Of a DNA stretch of 64,000 nt, positions 52,950-61,373 are shown in pieces. The notes beneath the pieces were generated by a model that saw nothing but the letters and a program-made list of their open reading frames with translations, had not been told where the DNA came from and searched no databases. The DNA lies in the NCBI RefSeq assembly GCF_008795985.1, contig NZ_VMHP01000001.1:1922001-1986000 (forward strand), given 5' to 3'. The number at the start of each line of letters is the position of its first letter. Position 1 is the first letter of the stretch. This DNA is from Marinobacter halotolerans (GTDB taxonomy: Bacteria > Pseudomonadota > Gammaproteobacteria > Pseudomonadales > Oleiphilaceae). The translations under genes were made by a program, and so were the position numbers.

Positions 52950-53687
52950 TCACCTTAACTTCCAAGCAATAAGCTTTTTATTTTTTATTAGCCTATATGT
53001 TTTATTTAGGTGTTCGTAATAATCGTCTTTCTCATCTGCAAAATCACTGAGAAATAGCTTAGTTAACTCTGGACTTGGGGACAACTCTTCCCCTGCTAGG
53101 TAGTCGATCATAGTGTCGCGGTAATGCGTAAGCTCAATTATTTCTTCGTAAGTAGAGTGAATCGATAGAAACAATTTCTTATCTAAAGCTGCAATATCCG
53201 GGATAAGCCTCTCATACATAGAAGTATGGAATTTTGGAATAGCTTGGCCTGAAGAGTATTCGTCTTCTGGATCTTCTTTTGATCTAAAGTGCTCCGAACC
53301 ATTTCTCGCAATATGCAAGTAATGAATCGTATTTTTTTCCTTCTCAAAATCTTCTTTTAACTCTGACAATATCCTGAACATTGAAACGAGTGACCAATGA
53401 TTTTTTTCAATTTCGTCAGCAATCAGCAACTTTATCGCTTCAATATTCCTTTTCTTATCAGATCGCTTCTTGTAAAAATCAAAAAACTCCCTCAAAGCAA
53501 AAAGCGCGATCGCCACTACCACAGTGGCTGGCAATAGGTTAAATTCACCTTCAGCTATCTTGCGCGCCATCAACTGAAATGAGGTGGAGCGAGTTATCTC
53601 TATGAAAAATGAAAGAATAACGTACGCGAACCCCATGACAAGAACAGCAAAAATCGCTCCTAGAAGTTCTGGCAAGATATTTTTCAA
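52950..53687 (-). CDS. Two-helix membrane protein of unknown function (integron cassette)
   Basis: A 245-residue protein with two membrane helices (about 8-30 and 50-68) and a large charged cytoplasmic part. The latter holds KKRSDKKRNIEAIKLLIADEIEKNHW, split about 73-98, and the helical stretch STYEEIIELTHYRDTMIDYL. The domain may be helical, but I recognise no family. The start is a TTG at 53687 without a strong ribosome site; no better in-frame start exists before the first helix. AT-rich cassette gene. Confidence 0.65.
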   Translation of the reverse strand: MKNILPELLGAIFAVLVMGFAYVILSFFIEITRSTSFQLMARKIAEGEFNLLPATVVVAIALFALREFFDFYKKRSDKKRNIEAIKLLIADEIEKNHWSLVSMFRILSELKEDFEKEKNTIHYLHIARNGSEHFRSKEDPEDEYSSGQAIPKFHTSMYERLIPDIAALDKKLFLSIHSTYEEIIELTHYRDTMIDYLAGEELSPSPELTKLFLSDFADEKDDYYEHLNKTYRLIKNKKLIAWKLR

Positions 53688-53715
53688 TAGATCTCTAATG
53701 TCAAATCTCCATGAC

Positions 53716-53805
53716 GGCTAACGCTACGATAACCGGCATCATGAAACATGATGAAGCGAAGCGGAGTTTTGTTTAATGGTGTCCGCATTCATCGGCTTGT
53801 TAGGT
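53716..53805 (-). other. attC site F
   Basis: 90 bases between GGCTAAC and GTTAGGT, the longest in the array. It overlaps the 3' end of the upstream membrane-protein gene, whose frame ends inside the site at 53739. Confidence 0.78.
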
Positions 53806-54398
53806 TCATATTTGGAGTCACGCTCGAGAAAAGACATAAAATATTCTGCATTTTCTTCGTGACCAGACTCTTCCAACATTAGCCACGCAGCGGGTAAAAA
53901 GAACACCAGAAAAAAGAAAATGAAAGCAAATCCTTGAAAACCACTCACCTGAACCAAAATTGGGGCATACATAAGTGCCATTACCGCCAAGAATGCATAC
54001 ACAAAATACGCCAAAAAAGCTTTATGCTTTGCAGCCTTCCTCTTCTTCTTATTATTATATTTTTCTTTATATTCAAAAAACTTGCTAAATTCGTTGTATT
54101 CGACCATGAATCGGGCACTTTTATAAAGCTGGAAAGCCCTCAATGGATTTTGCAGGTTAATCAGTCTCATTATCTCCGAGTAATTCAAGGAGAACTTCAG
54201 ATAATTCTTAAAAGCATGCTCGACAACTATATTTGGCCTTCCCTCAAGTCCCTGAGCCATAAAGCTCCTTAAAATTTCAAAGCTGTCATGCTGCTTCGAT
54301 TCCTTCCGTTCCGGAAGGTAAGATTTAACCTGGGTAAAGGTAAGAGTTACGACTGCACCTATCAGGGCCTTAATAATATGAGGGTAATACTCTTCCAT
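53739..54398 (-). CDS. Membrane protein reading through into attC (integron cassette)
   Basis: A 219-residue protein: a first membrane segment (about 8-24), a long charged helical region with KYNNKKKRKAAKHK, two further membrane helices (about 128-148 and 155-175) and an acidic tail. Function unknown. The last 20 or so residues (NKPMNADTIKQNSASLHHVS) are translated from attC F itself, which gives a site-derived C-terminus. ATG 54398 is supported by GGAAT upstream. Lys/Asn-rich, AT-rich gene. Confidence 0.68.
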   Translation of the reverse strand: MEEYYPHIIKALIGAVVTLTFTQVKSYLPERKESKQHDSFEILRSFMAQGLEGRPNIVVEHAFKNYLKFSLNYSEIMRLINLQNPLRAFQLYKSARFMVEYNEFSKFFEYKEKYNNKKKRKAAKHKAFLAYFVYAFLAVMALMYAPILVQVSGFQGFAFIFFFLVFFLPAAWLMLEESGHEENAEYFMSFLERDSKYEPNKPMNADTIKQNSASLHHVS

Positions 54399-54435
54399 CT
54401 ATGAAATTCCATTCACTTGTTGAAAACTTCGAAAA

Positions 54436-54514
54436 ACCTAACGCCGAAGCGCACCGGTGACTTTGACGTAGCGAAGCGGAGGCAAAGGCATCCGGGTGAC
54501 GCGCCTGGTTAGCT
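54436..54514 (-). other. attC site G
   Basis: 79 bases between ACCTAAC and GTTAGCT. It overlaps the last codons of the RelE/ParE-like gene (stop at 54509), so the toxin's final residues come from the site. Confidence 0.8.
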
Positions 54515-54811
54515 GTTCCCAAGCATGTAGGCACGAAGCTGTCGCTCCTCTCGCATAACAAAAAGGACGAGAACCCGCTTCTCATCCTCACGATAAAAAA
54601 TGCGACACGGAGGAACCACTACCTCCCTGTATACCGAATTAGGCAGCTCTGGTGGAGTCCGTCCTGATTGGGGAAAATCTTCCAAACGCTCGGTCTTATT
54701 AAAAACTTCCCGGACCAGATGATTTGCGGCAGCAGGATTATCCAGAGCAATGTACTCAGCGAGGGCACCCAGCTCTTGAAGGGCGGGCTCAGTCCATATT
54801 ACTTCAGCCAT
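54509..54811 (-). CDS. RelE/ParE-family toxin
   Basis: A 100-residue toxin: EVIWTEPALQELGALAEYIALDNPAAA is the helix hairpin of RelE/ParE (plasmid-stabilisation) proteins, and YREVVVPPCRIFYREDEKRVLVLFVMREER (split about 63-92) forms the beta core. Members cleave mRNA at the ribosome (RelE) or poison gyrase (ParE); which applies cannot be told. It overlaps the Phd antitoxin gene by 13 bases. Confidence 0.88.
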   Translation of the reverse strand: MAEVIWTEPALQELGALAEYIALDNPAAANHLVREVFNKTERLEDFPQSGRTPPELPNSVYREVVVPPCRIFYREDEKRVLVLFVMREERQLRAYMLGNS

Positions 54812-55056
54812 TTACTCATTTTCTCCCTGGCCTCACTTTGGCTGTACGTTCTTCCCTCAAATACAGCACGCTCTCCCCGTGAGAGCCCCTCAAGCAGCTC
54901 AAGTCGGCGTTGCATAAACTCGTAGTCCTGCACATCGACAAGATATGCGGATGGCTGACCATGCTCCGTGATCAGTATCGGCTCTTTAGACAAGTGCAGA
55001 TCTGCCAGAATCTTTGTGGCTTGGCGCTTGAGGTTCGTAACAAGCTCAACTTTCAT
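54799..55056 (-). CDS. Phd/YefM-family antitoxin
   Basis: An 85-residue antitoxin with the Phd/YefM N-terminal DNA-binding domain (VELVTNLKRQATKILADLHLSKEPILITEHGQPSAYLVDV, split about 3-42) and an alpha-helical toxin-neutralising tail. It is encoded upstream of the toxin with its own promoter and palindromic operator, as expected for autoregulation. Together they form one cassette. Confidence 0.88.
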   Translation of the reverse strand: MKVELVTNLKRQATKILADLHLSKEPILITEHGQPSAYLVDVQDYEFMQRRLELLEGLSRGERAVFEGRTYSQSEAREKMSKWLK

Positions 55057-55080
55057 GGACTCACCGTGAATTAGACTGGT

Positions 55081-55115
55081 AGTGGCACTATAGTATCACT
55101 TTGCAGTTGGGGCAA
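55081..55115 (-). promoter_or_regulatory. Promoter and palindromic operator of the phd-relE cassette
   Basis: On the minus strand TTGCCC (55110-55115) and TATAGT (55087-55092) are separated by 17 bases, a near-ideal sigma-70 promoter. The -10 lies inside a 20-base imperfect palindrome (55081-55100; AGTG, ACTATAGT and CACT halves), a likely Phd operator. The cassette therefore has its own promoter instead of relying on an integron Pc. Confidence 0.65.
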
Positions 55116-55119
55116 TCAC

Positions 55120-55189
55120 AGCTAACGCTTGGCTTTGCGGCGTGCCGGAGCGCAGCGTAGGTGCGTCCGCCAACAGCCTCTGGTTATGT
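55120..55189 (-). other. attC site H
   Basis: 70 bases between AGCTAAC and GTTATGT, ten bases after the GFA gene stop. The interior has GCGGCGTGCCGGAGCGCAGCG stem-forming sequence (55139-55158 region). Confidence 0.82.
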
Positions 55190-55198
55190 AATGGTAAT

Positions 55199-55600
55199 TC
55201 AATCTGGCAACCCCTCAAACTCTGGCACTTTTCCTAACTTCCCATCCCAAGCAGCTTTGCTTGATGAAAAGATGTGTGCTGTTGGCGCCATAGAGATTTC
55301 AGTGTCCAAGCACCCTGCGGGAACGACGAGCAAACCTGGGATCTGAGTGTTTGGCAATGCTGAGCCACACAACTTACAAAAGCTTTTGCTATGGCGAGTG
55401 CCTGGAAGCGTAAAGGAAGTCACAGCATCTGCACCCGACCGCCAGACCAAGTTAGCTGACTGTGAGAATAGATTTGCCGCATGAGCCGAACCCGTATCTT
55501 TTTGGCAATGCTGACAATGGCAAAGGTAAAAGCTATCGAAGTCACCTTTTACCTCAAAGCTCGCGGTGCCACACAGACAAGAACCTAAATGATCAGTCAT
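55199..55600 (-). CDS. GFA-family zinc protein (integron cassette)
   Basis: A 133-residue GFA protein: GSCLCGTASFEV, YLCHCQHCQKDTGSAHAANL and SFCKLCGSALPN hold the zinc cysteines. It is a distant paralogue of the GFA protein at 47.2 kb. ATG 55600 follows AAGGGA; the frame extends to 55651 into attC I. GFA genes are common in integron cassettes. The role is unknown. Confidence 0.85.
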   Translation of the reverse strand: MTDHLGSCLCGTASFEVKGDFDSFYLCHCQHCQKDTGSAHAANLFSQSANLVWRSGADAVTSFTLPGTRHSKSFCKLCGSALPNTQIPGLLVVPAGCLDTEISMAPTAHIFSSSKAAWDGKLGKVPEFEGLPD

Positions 55601-55633
55601 CAGAATCCCTTCCATGGTCTGTGGATGAAATAC

Positions 55634-55717
55634 ACATAACGCCGCCAGCATGCGCGACTTTGTAGTGGAGGCGAAGCCGCAACGAAAAAGGCGACGCCGT
55701 GCCTGGCTTGGTTATAC
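55634..55717 (-). other. attC site I
   Basis: 84 bases between ACATAAC and GTTATAC. The arms CCAGCATGCGCG and GCCGTGCCTGG are complementary with an extra base, typical of attC. It begins four bases after the stop of the HEPN-like gene. Confidence 0.85.
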
Positions 55718-55720
55718 GTT

Positions 55721-56473
55721 TCAAAAACTTGGCTCAATGCGTGCCGGCCCACTCCACTCGAAACTAGCCAATACTCGATTCGCCAGGCTGACGAGAATCC
55801 CCAGTACTTCGGGGCTAATTTCGACTCTCTGGTAACTCCCGTTATCAATGGTGTAGCAAAGACTATTGCCCTCCAAGTTACTCAACCCTAAAAACCCTTC
55901 GACTTCCATTTTCTTACCCTTTTTCTTATCCCGGGGTGGCCCGTAACCGCGGGAACGATCTTCTATGTGAAGCGCTGAGTTTCTGATTTTTCGTACCGAT
56001 GGCAATAGACGATCAAATTCATGTGAGCACTTTTCAATTTCTCCGGGAATCTCATCGTACTCCTGGAGAATCTCTAAATATTTACCAAATGAATCAACAG
56101 CGTATACAAATGTGTGAGCATGAATAAACGGAATTTTATGTATGTAAGAACGTGGCAACATACCGAGTTCGGCCTTTTTATCCCTCACTCGTTTTTCCGA
56201 CAAAAGCCGATACTCATCGAAATTCTGATAGTAATCGTCGCCAGCCTCTTTCCTAATTTCATCCTCGGCCTGTCGCCTTATCTCAGCATCTCTTTCCCAC
56301 TCATTACGGGGATCAGGTCTTTGACTTTGACTCTCTTCAAACATCGACAGAGCGATAGCTGCTTCGGTAAGAATTCCTTCAAGTGCACGCAGCGCGCCTT
56401 CTATCTCGAACCGAACCTCATCACTCTCAAGCTGAAGCCATGTCCCGGGGTAAGTCAGCTCATACAGATACAT
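55721..56473 (-). CDS. HEPN-like protein, unknown function (first cassette gene)
   Basis: A 250-residue helical protein with no family that I recognise. KIRNSALHIEDRSRGYG contains RNSALH (about residues 164-169), an RN-x3-H motif of the HEPN ribonuclease type. ATG 56473 follows GGAG; a TTG at 56497 would place the start over the core sequence. The N-terminal half is rich in E, R and Q (RRQAEDEIRKEAGDD) and probably coiled. It is the outermost cassette gene at the high-coordinate end. Confidence 0.65.
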   Translation of the reverse strand: MYLYELTYPGTWLQLESDEVRFEIEGALRALEGILTEAAIALSMFEESQSQRPDPRNEWERDAEIRRQAEDEIRKEAGDDYYQNFDEYRLLSEKRVRDKKAELGMLPRSYIHKIPFIHAHTFVYAVDSFGKYLEILQEYDEIPGEIEKCSHEFDRLLPSVRKIRNSALHIEDRSRGYGPPRDKKKGKKMEVEGFLGLSNLEGNSLCYTIDNGSYQRVEISPEVLGILVSLANRVLASFEWSGPARIEPSF

Positions 56474-56485
56474 GGCACTCCTTAC

Positions 56486-56492
56486 GTATAAC
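56486..56492 (-). other. Recombination core at the array's high end
   Basis: GTTATAC on the minus strand stands 13 bases before the first cassette gene, at the place of an attI or attC core boundary. Beyond it no dyad like an attC is visible. The 247 bases to the ligand gene hold only a terminator hairpin. Confidence 0.45.
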
Positions 56493-56685
56493 AGCAATTA
56501 GATAGCGGTCACCCCGCCAACAAAAAACTGATCGCTTCATTACTCCATTCAGCTTGGAACCTAACCACTAAAAAGTCTCTAAAGTCAGGCCTCTGCAAAC
56601 CTCGCAATCAAAAACCCCGTAATAACGAAGCGCGCTTCATGATTCCAGCTTCTCTCGGAGCGTATACGCCAACTACACAAAGCAC

Positions 56686-56710
56686 AAACCCCGACATAAA
56701 GCCGGGGTTT
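56686..56710 (-). terminator. Terminator of the acyl-CoA ligase gene
   Basis: An 8-bp stem (AAACCCCG with CGGGGTTT) follows the ligase gene on the minus strand, with nine bases in the loop and a partly T-rich downstream sequence (TTTGTGCTTTG). It marks the end of the liu operon and separates it from the array. Confidence 0.6.
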
Positions 56711-56738
56711 GAGGTAGGAAAGAAGCAAAGGCTGAGGG

Positions 56739-58433
56739 CTACTTCTTCAACCCCATCTCCTCAATAGAAATCTCCCGCATCCTGAACTTCTGGATCTTCC
56801 CGGTGACGGTCATCGGGAATTCCTCCACGAACTTGTAGTTCCTGGGGATCTTGAAGTGGGCGATCTGGCCTTTGCAGAATTCCTGCAGTTCGTCGCGGGT
56901 GACAGGGTCTGCGTCCGGGCGCAGTTTCACCCAGGCGATGAGTTCTTCGCCGTATTTTTCATCGGGAATGCCGGTAACCTGCACCTCTTCGATGGCGGGA
57001 TGGGTGTAGAGGAATTCCTCGATTTCTCTCGGGTAGATGTTCTCGCCGCCGCGGATGACCATGTCTTTGATGCGGCCGACGATCTTGATATAGCCGTCTT
57101 CGTCCATGGTGGCCAGGTCGCCGGTGTGCATCCAGCCGAAATCGTCGATGGCTTCGCGGGTTTTCTCTTCGTTGTTCCAGTACTTCAGCATCACGCTGTA
57201 GCCGCGGGTGCAGAGTTCGCCGGTTTCACCACGCGGCACCACGTTGCCGTTGGCCGGGTCGACGATTTTGGTTTCCTGGTGGGGCTGGGTGCGGCCCACG
57301 GTGGTCACCTGTTTCTCGAACGGGTCCAGGGAGCTGGTCTGGACGGACACGGGGCTGGTTTCGGTCATGCCGTAGGCAATCTGCACTTCCTTCATGTGCA
57401 TCTTGTCGTTGACCTTTCTCATGATCTCCGCCGGGCAGATGGAGCCGGCCATGATGCCGGTGCGCAGGGTGGACAGGTCATAGGTTTCGAAGTCCGGCTC
57501 GGCCAGTTCAGCGATGAACATGGTGGGCACGCCATACAGGGCGGTGGCCTTCTCCTGGTGCACTGCTTGCAGCACGGCTTTCGGTTCGAAGCCCTCGGAA
57601 GGGTAAATCATGGTGGCACCGTGGGTGATGCAGCCCAGGTTGCCCATCACCATGCCGAAGCAGTGGTAAAGAGGCACGGGGATTACCAGGCGGTCTTGCT
57701 CGGTAAGCAACTGGCTTTCCCCCACAAAGTATCCGTTGTTGAGGATGTTGTGGTGGGTGAGGGTGGCACCTTTGGGGTTGCCGGTGGTGCCGGAGGTGAA
57801 CTGTATGTTGATGGGGTCATCGAACTGTAGCTGGCCCTGTATCTTGTCCAGTTCTGCCTGGCTGATGTCGCCGGCGAATCCGATGAACTCCTCCCAGGTC
57901 CACATACCGTCGTGTTTGCGCTTGTCCAGGTTGATCACGCCGCGCAGTTCGGGCACTTTCTGGGCCTTGAGTCTGCCGGGACGGGCGGTTTGCAGTTCCG
58001 GAGCCAGGGCGTAGATCATCTTGCGGTAGTCAGACGCCTTGAAGCTGTCCGCGGTGACCAGTACCGCGATGCCGGCCAGGTTCATGGCGTACTCCAGTTC
58101 GTGCAGGCCATACGCCGGGTTGATGTTCACCAGAATGGCGCCCACCTTGGCGGTGGCGAACTGGGTGACCGTCCACTGGTAGCAGTTGGGGGACCAGATG
58201 CCCACGCGCTCGCCGCGTTTGACGCCGATGGCCATGAAGGCTCGGGCCGCTTCGTTGACCTTTTCCACGAACTCTCTGTAGGTCCAGCGAATGTTCTGGT
58301 GCAGGCATACCAGGGCTTCGGTGTTCGGGTATTTCTCGGCGGTGCGGTCCAGCATTGCGCCGATGGTCATGCCCAGGAGGGGTTTATCCGATGTGCCGCT
58401 CGTATAGCTTGGAGAGTAGCTTGGAAGAGTCAT
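56739..58433 (-). CDS. AMP-binding acyl-CoA synthetase of the liu cluster
   Basis: A 564-residue ANL-superfamily ligase. [16 protein letters not shown] is the phosphate loop, [14 protein letters not shown] and [19 protein letters not shown] are the adenylate-binding motifs, and [12 protein letters not shown] carries the C-terminal catalytic lysine. Medium-chain type, so it may activate acetoacetate or short branched acids from leucine or acyclic-isoprenoid breakdown. It lies 19 bases after liuE. Confidence 0.88.
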   Translation of the reverse strand: MTLPSYSPSYTSGTSDKPLLGMTIGAMLDRTAEKYPNTEALVCLHQNIRWTYREFVEKVNEAARAFMAIGVKRGERVGIWSPNCYQWTVTQFATAKVGAILVNINPAYGLHELEYAMNLAGIAVLVTADSFKASDYRKMIYALAPELQTARPGRLKAQKVPELRGVINLDKRKHDGMWTWEEFIGFAGDISQAELDKIQGQLQFDDPINIQFTSGTTGNPKGATLTHHNILNNGYFVGESQLLTEQDRLVIPVPLYHCFGMVMGNLGCITHGATMIYPSEGFEPKAVLQAVHQEKATALYGVPTMFIAELAEPDFETYDLSTLRTGIMAGSICPAEIMRKVNDKMHMKEVQIAYGMTETSPVSVQTSSLDPFEKQVTTVGRTQPHQETKIVDPANGNVVPRGETGELCTRGYSVMLKYWNNEEKTREAIDDFGWMHTGDLATMDEDGYIKIVGRIKDMVIRGGENIYPREIEEFLYTHPAIEEVQVTGIPDEKYGEELIAWVKLRPDADPVTRDELQEFCKGQIAHFKIPRNYKFVEEFPMTVTGKIQKFRMREISIEEMGLKK

Positions 58434-58452
58434 GTTTTCCGCCTCCAGTGAT

Positions 58453-59361
58453 TCATTCCCCTGTTCCGCCCATGGCCTGGCCGACTCTGGAGCCGTTCTT
58501 TCGCCCCAGCTGTGCGCTGATCCAGTCCCCGGTTTTCACCAGTTTCTTCAGGTCCACGCCGGTTTCAATACCGAGCCCGTCTAGCAGATAGATCACGTCT
58601 TCCGTGGCCACGTTGCCGGAGGCGCCTCTGGCGTAGGGGCAGCCGCCAAGCCCGGCGACGGAGGCATCAATCACGCTGATGCCCTCTTCCAGCACGGCGT
58701 AAAGGTTGGCCAGGGCCTGGCCGTAGGTGTCGTGGAAGTGTGCCGCCAACTGATTCATGGGCACCTGTTCAGCCACGGCGGCGAGCATGCGTTTGGCCTT
58801 CAGTGGTGTGCCCACGCCAATGGTGTCACCCAGGGAAACCTCGTAGCAGCCCATGTTGAGCAGGGCTTTGGCCACCAGGGCCACCTGCGCGGGGGCGATA
58901 TCGCCTTCATAGGGGCAGCCAAGTACGGTGGAAACGTAACCGCGCACCGGAATCCGGTGTTTTGCGGCGGCTTCCATCACCGGCGCGAACCGGTCCAGGC
59001 TTTCGGCGATCGAGCAGTTGATGTTTTTCTGGCTGAAGGTTTCAGACGCGGCGCCGAACACGGCCACTTCGTCCACTCCAGCGGCCAGGGCGTTTTCGAA
59101 GCCTTTGATGTTGGGGGTCAGGGCGGTGTAGCGCACACCGGGCTTGCGGCTAATGCCGGCCATCACTTCGGCGGCATCGCCCATCTGCGGCACCCATTTC
59201 GGGGACACAAAGCTGGCGGATTCGATGTGGGTCAGGCCGCAGTCGGCCAGGTGTTCGATCAGCCCGGTTTTTAGGTTGGTGGCGAGCACCGGGCCGGGTT
59301 CGTTCTGCAGGCCGTCCCGGGGGCTCATTTCGGCGATGCGTACGTGTCCGGGAAAGCTCAT
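58453..59361 (-). CDS. liuE: Hydroxymethylglutaryl-CoA lyase LiuE
   Basis: A 302-residue HMG-CoA lyase that splits HMG-CoA to acetyl-CoA and acetoacetate, the last liu step. The N-terminus [18 protein letters not shown] holds the metal-binding Asp. [39 protein letters not shown] and [20 protein letters not shown] (the latter with the catalytic Cys) are signatures. The ATG overlaps the liuD stop by four bases. Confidence 0.95.
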   Translation of the reverse strand: MSFPGHVRIAEMSPRDGLQNEPGPVLATNLKTGLIEHLADCGLTHIESASFVSPKWVPQMGDAAEVMAGISRKPGVRYTALTPNIKGFENALAAGVDEVAVFGAASETFSQKNINCSIAESLDRFAPVMEAAAKHRIPVRGYVSTVLGCPYEGDIAPAQVALVAKALLNMGCYEVSLGDTIGVGTPLKAKRMLAAVAEQVPMNQLAAHFHDTYGQALANLYAVLEEGISVIDASVAGLGGCPYARGASGNVATEDVIYLLDGLGIETGVDLKKLVKTGDWISAQLGRKNGSRVGQAMGGTGE

Positions 59362-61373
59362 GTTTCTGTCTCCCTCTCCATCACATCAGGCACTACGTCA
59401 ATGGCAATCAGTTCGGCGCCTTCGCTGACCTGGTCGCCTTCGGCAAAGAACACGTCGCTGACCACGCCATCGGCCGGGGCCTTGATGGCGTGCTCCATCT
59501 TCATGGCTTCCATGATAACCAGGGTCTGACCGGCGGTGACAGTGTCGCCCTTTCGGGCCTGTACAGAGATGACCGCCCCGTTCATGGGGGCCTCAAGGCT
59601 GCCTTCGGTGGCGACGTCGCCAAGGCCAAAGGTTTCCCGGAAGACCGCGCAGCGGAAGGTTTCGCCATTCTGGAACAGGGTTACGTCGCTGCCCTGCACA
59701 TGCCCGAAAACCCGTTGGCGATGCCCGTTAATGGTGGCGTCCAGCTGGTCATCGTTCAGGGTGGCGTGAATTTGGTAATGCCCGGTCTCAGTGGTAATTG
59801 TCAGCTCGTCATCCTGGCTTTGCCCGTTGCGTATCTGCAGGGTGTGAACGGTATCGCCCACTTTCAGCTTCAGCGGTTCGGCATAGGTGGCATTCAGCCG
59901 CCAGTTGCTGAAGCTGGCAAACGGGGACCAGGGATCGGTCGGGTCCTTCGCTGGTTGGCGCTGTCTCATCACGAACGCGGCGGCCAGGGCAAGGGATTCG
60001 TCGTTGTCGATCGTCGGTGGCCCGAACAGCAGGCCGGCATGCTGGTCGATAAAGCCGGTGGTCAGGTCCGCGTTCCGGAAAGGGGTGGAATCGGCGATGG
60101 CGTGAAGGAACGACAGGTTGTTTTTCACCCCGGCAATCCGATAGTCGGCCAGTGCCGTCACCAGACGATTGATGGCTTGCTCACGGGTGTGGTCCCACAC
60201 AATCAGTTTGGCAATCATCGGGTCGTAGTGAACGCTGATGTCATCGCCTTCCCGCACGCCGGTATCCACCCGCACATGATCGCTCTCGGCGGGGGTGCGC
60301 AGATAATGCAGACGGCCGGTGGCGGGCAGAAAGTCGTGGGCCGGGTCTTCGGCGTAAACGCGCACTTCCAGGGCATGTCCATGAATCGGTATTTCGGATT
60401 GCGACAGGGGCAGTGGGTCGCCATCGGCAATCCGTAGCTGCCATTCCACCAGATCCTGGCCGGTAATCATTTCGGTCACCGGGTGTTCCACCTGCAGGCG
60501 GGTGTTCATTTCCATGAAGAAGAATGAACCGTCCGCGTCGTAGAGAAATTCCACCGTGCCGGCGCCCACGTAATTGATGGCCTGGGCAGCGCGAACGGCG
60601 GCGTCGCCCATGGCTTTGCGGGTGCGTCTGGCCAGCCCCGGGGCGGGGGCCTCTTCAATGACTTTCTGATGGCGACGCTGCACGGAACAGTCACGCTCCG
60701 CCAGATAAACACCCTGGCCCTGATGGTCACAGAACACCTGGATTTCCACGTGGCGTGGGCGGGTCAGGTAGCGTTCGATCAGCATGTCCGGGTTGCCGAA
60801 CGCGTTCATTGCCTCGCGCTGGGCGGCGGCCAGGGCATCGTTGAAGTCCTCGGGGCGTTCCACGACCCGCATGCCCTTGCCACCGCCACCGGCGACGGCT
60901 TTCAGCAGAACGGGGTAACCGCATTTCTGTGCTTCGGCTTTCAACAATTCCGGGGACTGGTCATCGCCATGGTAGCCGGGCACCAGAGGTACGCCGGCTT
61001 TTTCCATGATGGCCTTGGCGGCGGATTTGGAGCCCATGGCGGCGATGGCGGCCGAGGGCGGGCCAATGAACACAACGCCATTGGCTTCGCAGGCCTCGGC
61101 AAAGCCGGTGTTTTCCGACAGGAAGCCGTAACCGGGGTGAACGGCCTCGGCACCACTGCGTTTGGCGACGTCGATGATCCGTTCACCCAGCAGATAGCTT
61201 TCCGAGCTGGGCGCCGGCCCGATGTGGAAGGCTTCGTCGGCCATGGCCACGTGGCGGGCGTTGGCGTCGGCATCGGAATACACCGCCACACAGCGGATGC
61301 CCAGGCGATGGGCGGTCTGGATCACGCGGCAGGCGATTTCGCCACGGTTAGCGATCAGGATCTTGCGGAACAT
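59358..61373 (-). CDS. liuD: Methylcrotonyl-CoA carboxylase alpha subunit LiuD
   Basis: Biotin-dependent carboxylase subunit, 671 residues. Biotin carboxylase domain: [36 protein letters not shown] and [18 protein letters not shown]. The C-terminal biotin carrier has the biotinyl lysine in [15 protein letters not shown] (AMKM). With LiuB it carboxylates 3-methylcrotonyl-CoA in leucine degradation. It starts one base after the liuC stop and its end overlaps liuE. Confidence 0.95.
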   Translation of the reverse strand: MFRKILIANRGEIACRVIQTAHRLGIRCVAVYSDADANARHVAMADEAFHIGPAPSSESYLLGERIIDVAKRSGAEAVHPGYGFLSENTGFAEACEANGVVFIGPPSAAIAAMGSKSAAKAIMEKAGVPLVPGYHGDDQSPELLKAEAQKCGYPVLLKAVAGGGGKGMRVVERPEDFNDALAAAQREAMNAFGNPDMLIERYLTRPRHVEIQVFCDHQGQGVYLAERDCSVQRRHQKVIEEAPAPGLARRTRKAMGDAAVRAAQAINYVGAGTVEFLYDADGSFFFMEMNTRLQVEHPVTEMITGQDLVEWQLRIADGDPLPLSQSEIPIHGHALEVRVYAEDPAHDFLPATGRLHYLRTPAESDHVRVDTGVREGDDISVHYDPMIAKLIVWDHTREQAINRLVTALADYRIAGVKNNLSFLHAIADSTPFRNADLTTGFIDQHAGLLFGPPTIDNDESLALAAAFVMRQRQPAKDPTDPWSPFASFSNWRLNATYAEPLKLKVGDTVHTLQIRNGQSQDDELTITTETGHYQIHATLNDDQLDATINGHRQRVFGHVQGSDVTLFQNGETFRCAVFRETFGLGDVATEGSLEAPMNGAVISVQARKGDTVTAGQTLVIMEAMKMEHAIKAPADGVVSDVFFAEGDQVSEGAELIAIDVVPDVMERETET

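Larger units (their letters stand above)
49358..56492 (-). mobile_element. Integron gene-cassette array (CALIN-like, no integrase in window)
   Basis: Nine attC-type sites 60-90 bases long separate small AT-rich genes. Read on the minus strand each site opens with an xxxTAAC core and closes with a GCGTTA-type core (seven of nine have CG before GTTA). Most genes point the same way, with one site after each gene unit, which is the integron cassette plan. The flanks on both sides are ordinary core genes. No tyrosine recombinase of the IntI type is encoded in the window, so the array is either a cluster of attC sites lacking an integrase or separated from its integrase outside the window. Confidence 0.85.

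Noticed and set aside
49358..55717. Repeated TAACGC motifs considered as a CRISPR or REP array
   Set aside because: The sites are spaced by whole genes, differ in sequence and have paired attC cores, so they are integron sites rather than CRISPR repeats.
56498..56738. Possible hidden integrase or small gene between the array and liu operon
   Set aside because: No open frame with a recombinase motif or ribosome site; only the liu-end hairpin is seen.
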